From Blastocatellia bacterium (GTDB taxonomy: Bacteria > Acidobacteriota > Blastocatellia > Chloracidobacteriales > JADJPF01): DNA of 64,000 bases. Position 1 is the stretch's first letter. Each line of letters begins with the position of its first letter. The notes beneath the pieces are model-generated. The model was not told the DNA's origin, made no database searches, and saw nothing but the letters and a program-made list of their open reading frames with translations. Shown piece by piece: positions 63,268-64,000 of this stretch. The position numbers were made by a program, and so were the translations under genes. The stretch covers positions 62,001-126,000 of the forward strand of contig JANWYG010000022.1 of assembly GCA_025057015.1 (NCBI GenBank), written 5' to 3'.

Positions 63268-64000
63268 TTGAACCTACCTAACTCGCTGACTATTTTGAGG
63301 ATATTTCTAGTTCCGCTGCTGGTGGTAGTTTTGCTGACCAGGCTTTCAGAGGACTGGTTTGGGATCTCACAGCAGACTCTAGGGGTAGCGCTTTTCCTGC
63401 TCGCTGCTTTGACTGATCTGCTAGATGGTTGGTTAGCACGCCGGCGCGGGCAGATAACGACGCTAGGTACTTTGCTCGATCCCATAGCTGACAAGCTGTT
63501 GATTTCTGCCGCCTTTATCTCTCTGGTGGAAAATCGGCTAGCACCTGCTTGGGCGGTAGTGATAGTCATTGCGCGCGAGTTTGCTGTTTCAGGTCTACGT
63601 TCGATAGCTGCTGCAGAAGGTTTTACTATAGCGGCGTCTAAGATGGGTAAGCTGAAGATGGTAGCTCAGGTGCTAGCGATAACTCTGCTAATAGTAGGTA
63701 GTGACAATGGAGCTCCACCAGTGAATGGGAGTTCCTACTTTGCCGCAAGAGCCGCTTTTGAAGCTGTTTTGGCTGGAGAAGGTTCACTGCGTGACCTACA
63801 AGTTTTATGCTATGGTCTCGGTCGCGCTATGCTTTGGATAGTGGTCTTCTCAGCGCTCTATTCGATGTACGGCTATTTTAGAAAATTCTATGGTAAGGTA
63901 CGCGATCGTATCCAAGTACGCGAGCGGCGTAGGCTACGCGAGTTGATACGCAGGCGTAGGCGTATACCTTACGGCGAAAGTTTTGGTCATCAGACTCCTG
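63268..64000 (+). CDS. pgsA: CDP-diacylglycerol-glycerol-3-phosphate 3-phosphatidyltransferase (3' truncated by window edge)
   Basis: The frame opens at TTG 63268, with AGGA about 6 bases upstream and NLPNSLTILRI as a normal PgsA start, and runs off the window end after 244 codons. The CDP-alcohol transferase motif (D-x2-DG-x2-AR-x8-G-x3-D-x3-D) is complete: DLLDGWLARRRGQ followed by GTLLDPIADK. It makes phosphatidylglycerol phosphate in the inner membrane. The visible C-terminus is unusually long, with an insertion near SDNGAPPVNGSS and an Arg-rich tail after the last helix. Confidence 0.88.
   Translation, partial: MNLPNSLTILRIFLVPLLVVVLLTRLSEDWFGISQQTLGVALFLLAALTDLLDGWLARRRGQITTLGTLLDPIADKLLISAAFISLVENRLAPAWAVVIVIAREFAVSGLRSIAAAEGFTIAASKMGKLKMVAQVLAITLLIVGSDNGAPPVNGSSYFAARAAFEAVLAGEGSLRDLQVLCYGLGRAMLWIVVFSALYSMYGYFRKFYGKVRDRIQVRERRRLRELIRRRRRIPYGESFGHQTP

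Overview
The window is a dense stretch of bacterial chromosome of about 64 kb, of middling GC content (estimated by eye). Gene content fits a Gram-negative, didermic bacterium: BamA, a Skp-like chaperone, a PpiD/SurA-like foldase, an MsbA-type exporter and PilT are all present. The mix of DUF4912 with a GH57 branching enzyme, a kinase-GGDEF-ATPase-TPR giant and a split F1Fo operon suggests Acidobacteriota (Blastocatellia-like), perhaps thermophilic. That placement is inference only. AUA is a major isoleucine codon even in ribosomal protein genes.

Layout. 0-16.7 kb holds a truncated Ser/Thr kinase giant, a cyclophilin, pabA, a purine nucleoside phosphorylase/JAMM peptidase pair, an RlmD-type rRNA methyltransferase, a diiron protein with a TetR regulator, a PilZ-like protein, a nitroreductase, a secreted metallopeptidase fused to MsrA, a GAF histidine kinase and a PDZ/radical-SAM protein. 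16.7-22.5 kb holds recG and then the glycolytic run gap-pgk-tpiA-secG, ending in tRNA-Leu(GAG). 23-32 kb, all on the minus strand, holds a PPIase, TetR, HNH, M48 protease, coaBC-gmk-yicC and msbA. 32.5-36.8 kb holds DUF4912 plus a GH57 branching enzyme, ubiX and small proteins. 36.7-44.2 kb, minus strand, holds bamA-skp, a BMP lipoprotein after pilT, and atpI-atpB-atpE. 44.3-48.1 kb is rplM-rpsI-rpsB-tsf-pyrH-frr.

48.5-63 kb is the accessory part. About 1.2 kb (48667-49871) is packed with roughly 20 diverged palindromic repeats at a period near 60 bp; I read this as a strongly degenerated CRISPR array. It is followed by a secreted BNR-repeat protein, a small protein and a secreted amidohydrolase-like protein. 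Then comes a complete type III-A effector operon, cas6-cas10-csm2-csm3-csm4-csm5, all tightly overlapping on the minus strand. Cas10 keeps its HD and GGDD motifs and Csm3 keeps its catalytic Asp, so the complex looks competent for target RNA cutting and cyclic oligoadenylate synthesis. No cas1, cas2 or csm6 is in the window. The operon promoter is overlapped by a perfect 9-bp inverted repeat that looks like an operator. Divergently placed is a cold-shock protein with a near-consensus promoter and a long 5' UTR. Facing it is an unassigned PD-(D/E)XK nuclease-like gene coupled to a secreted protein gene. The window ends inside pgsA.
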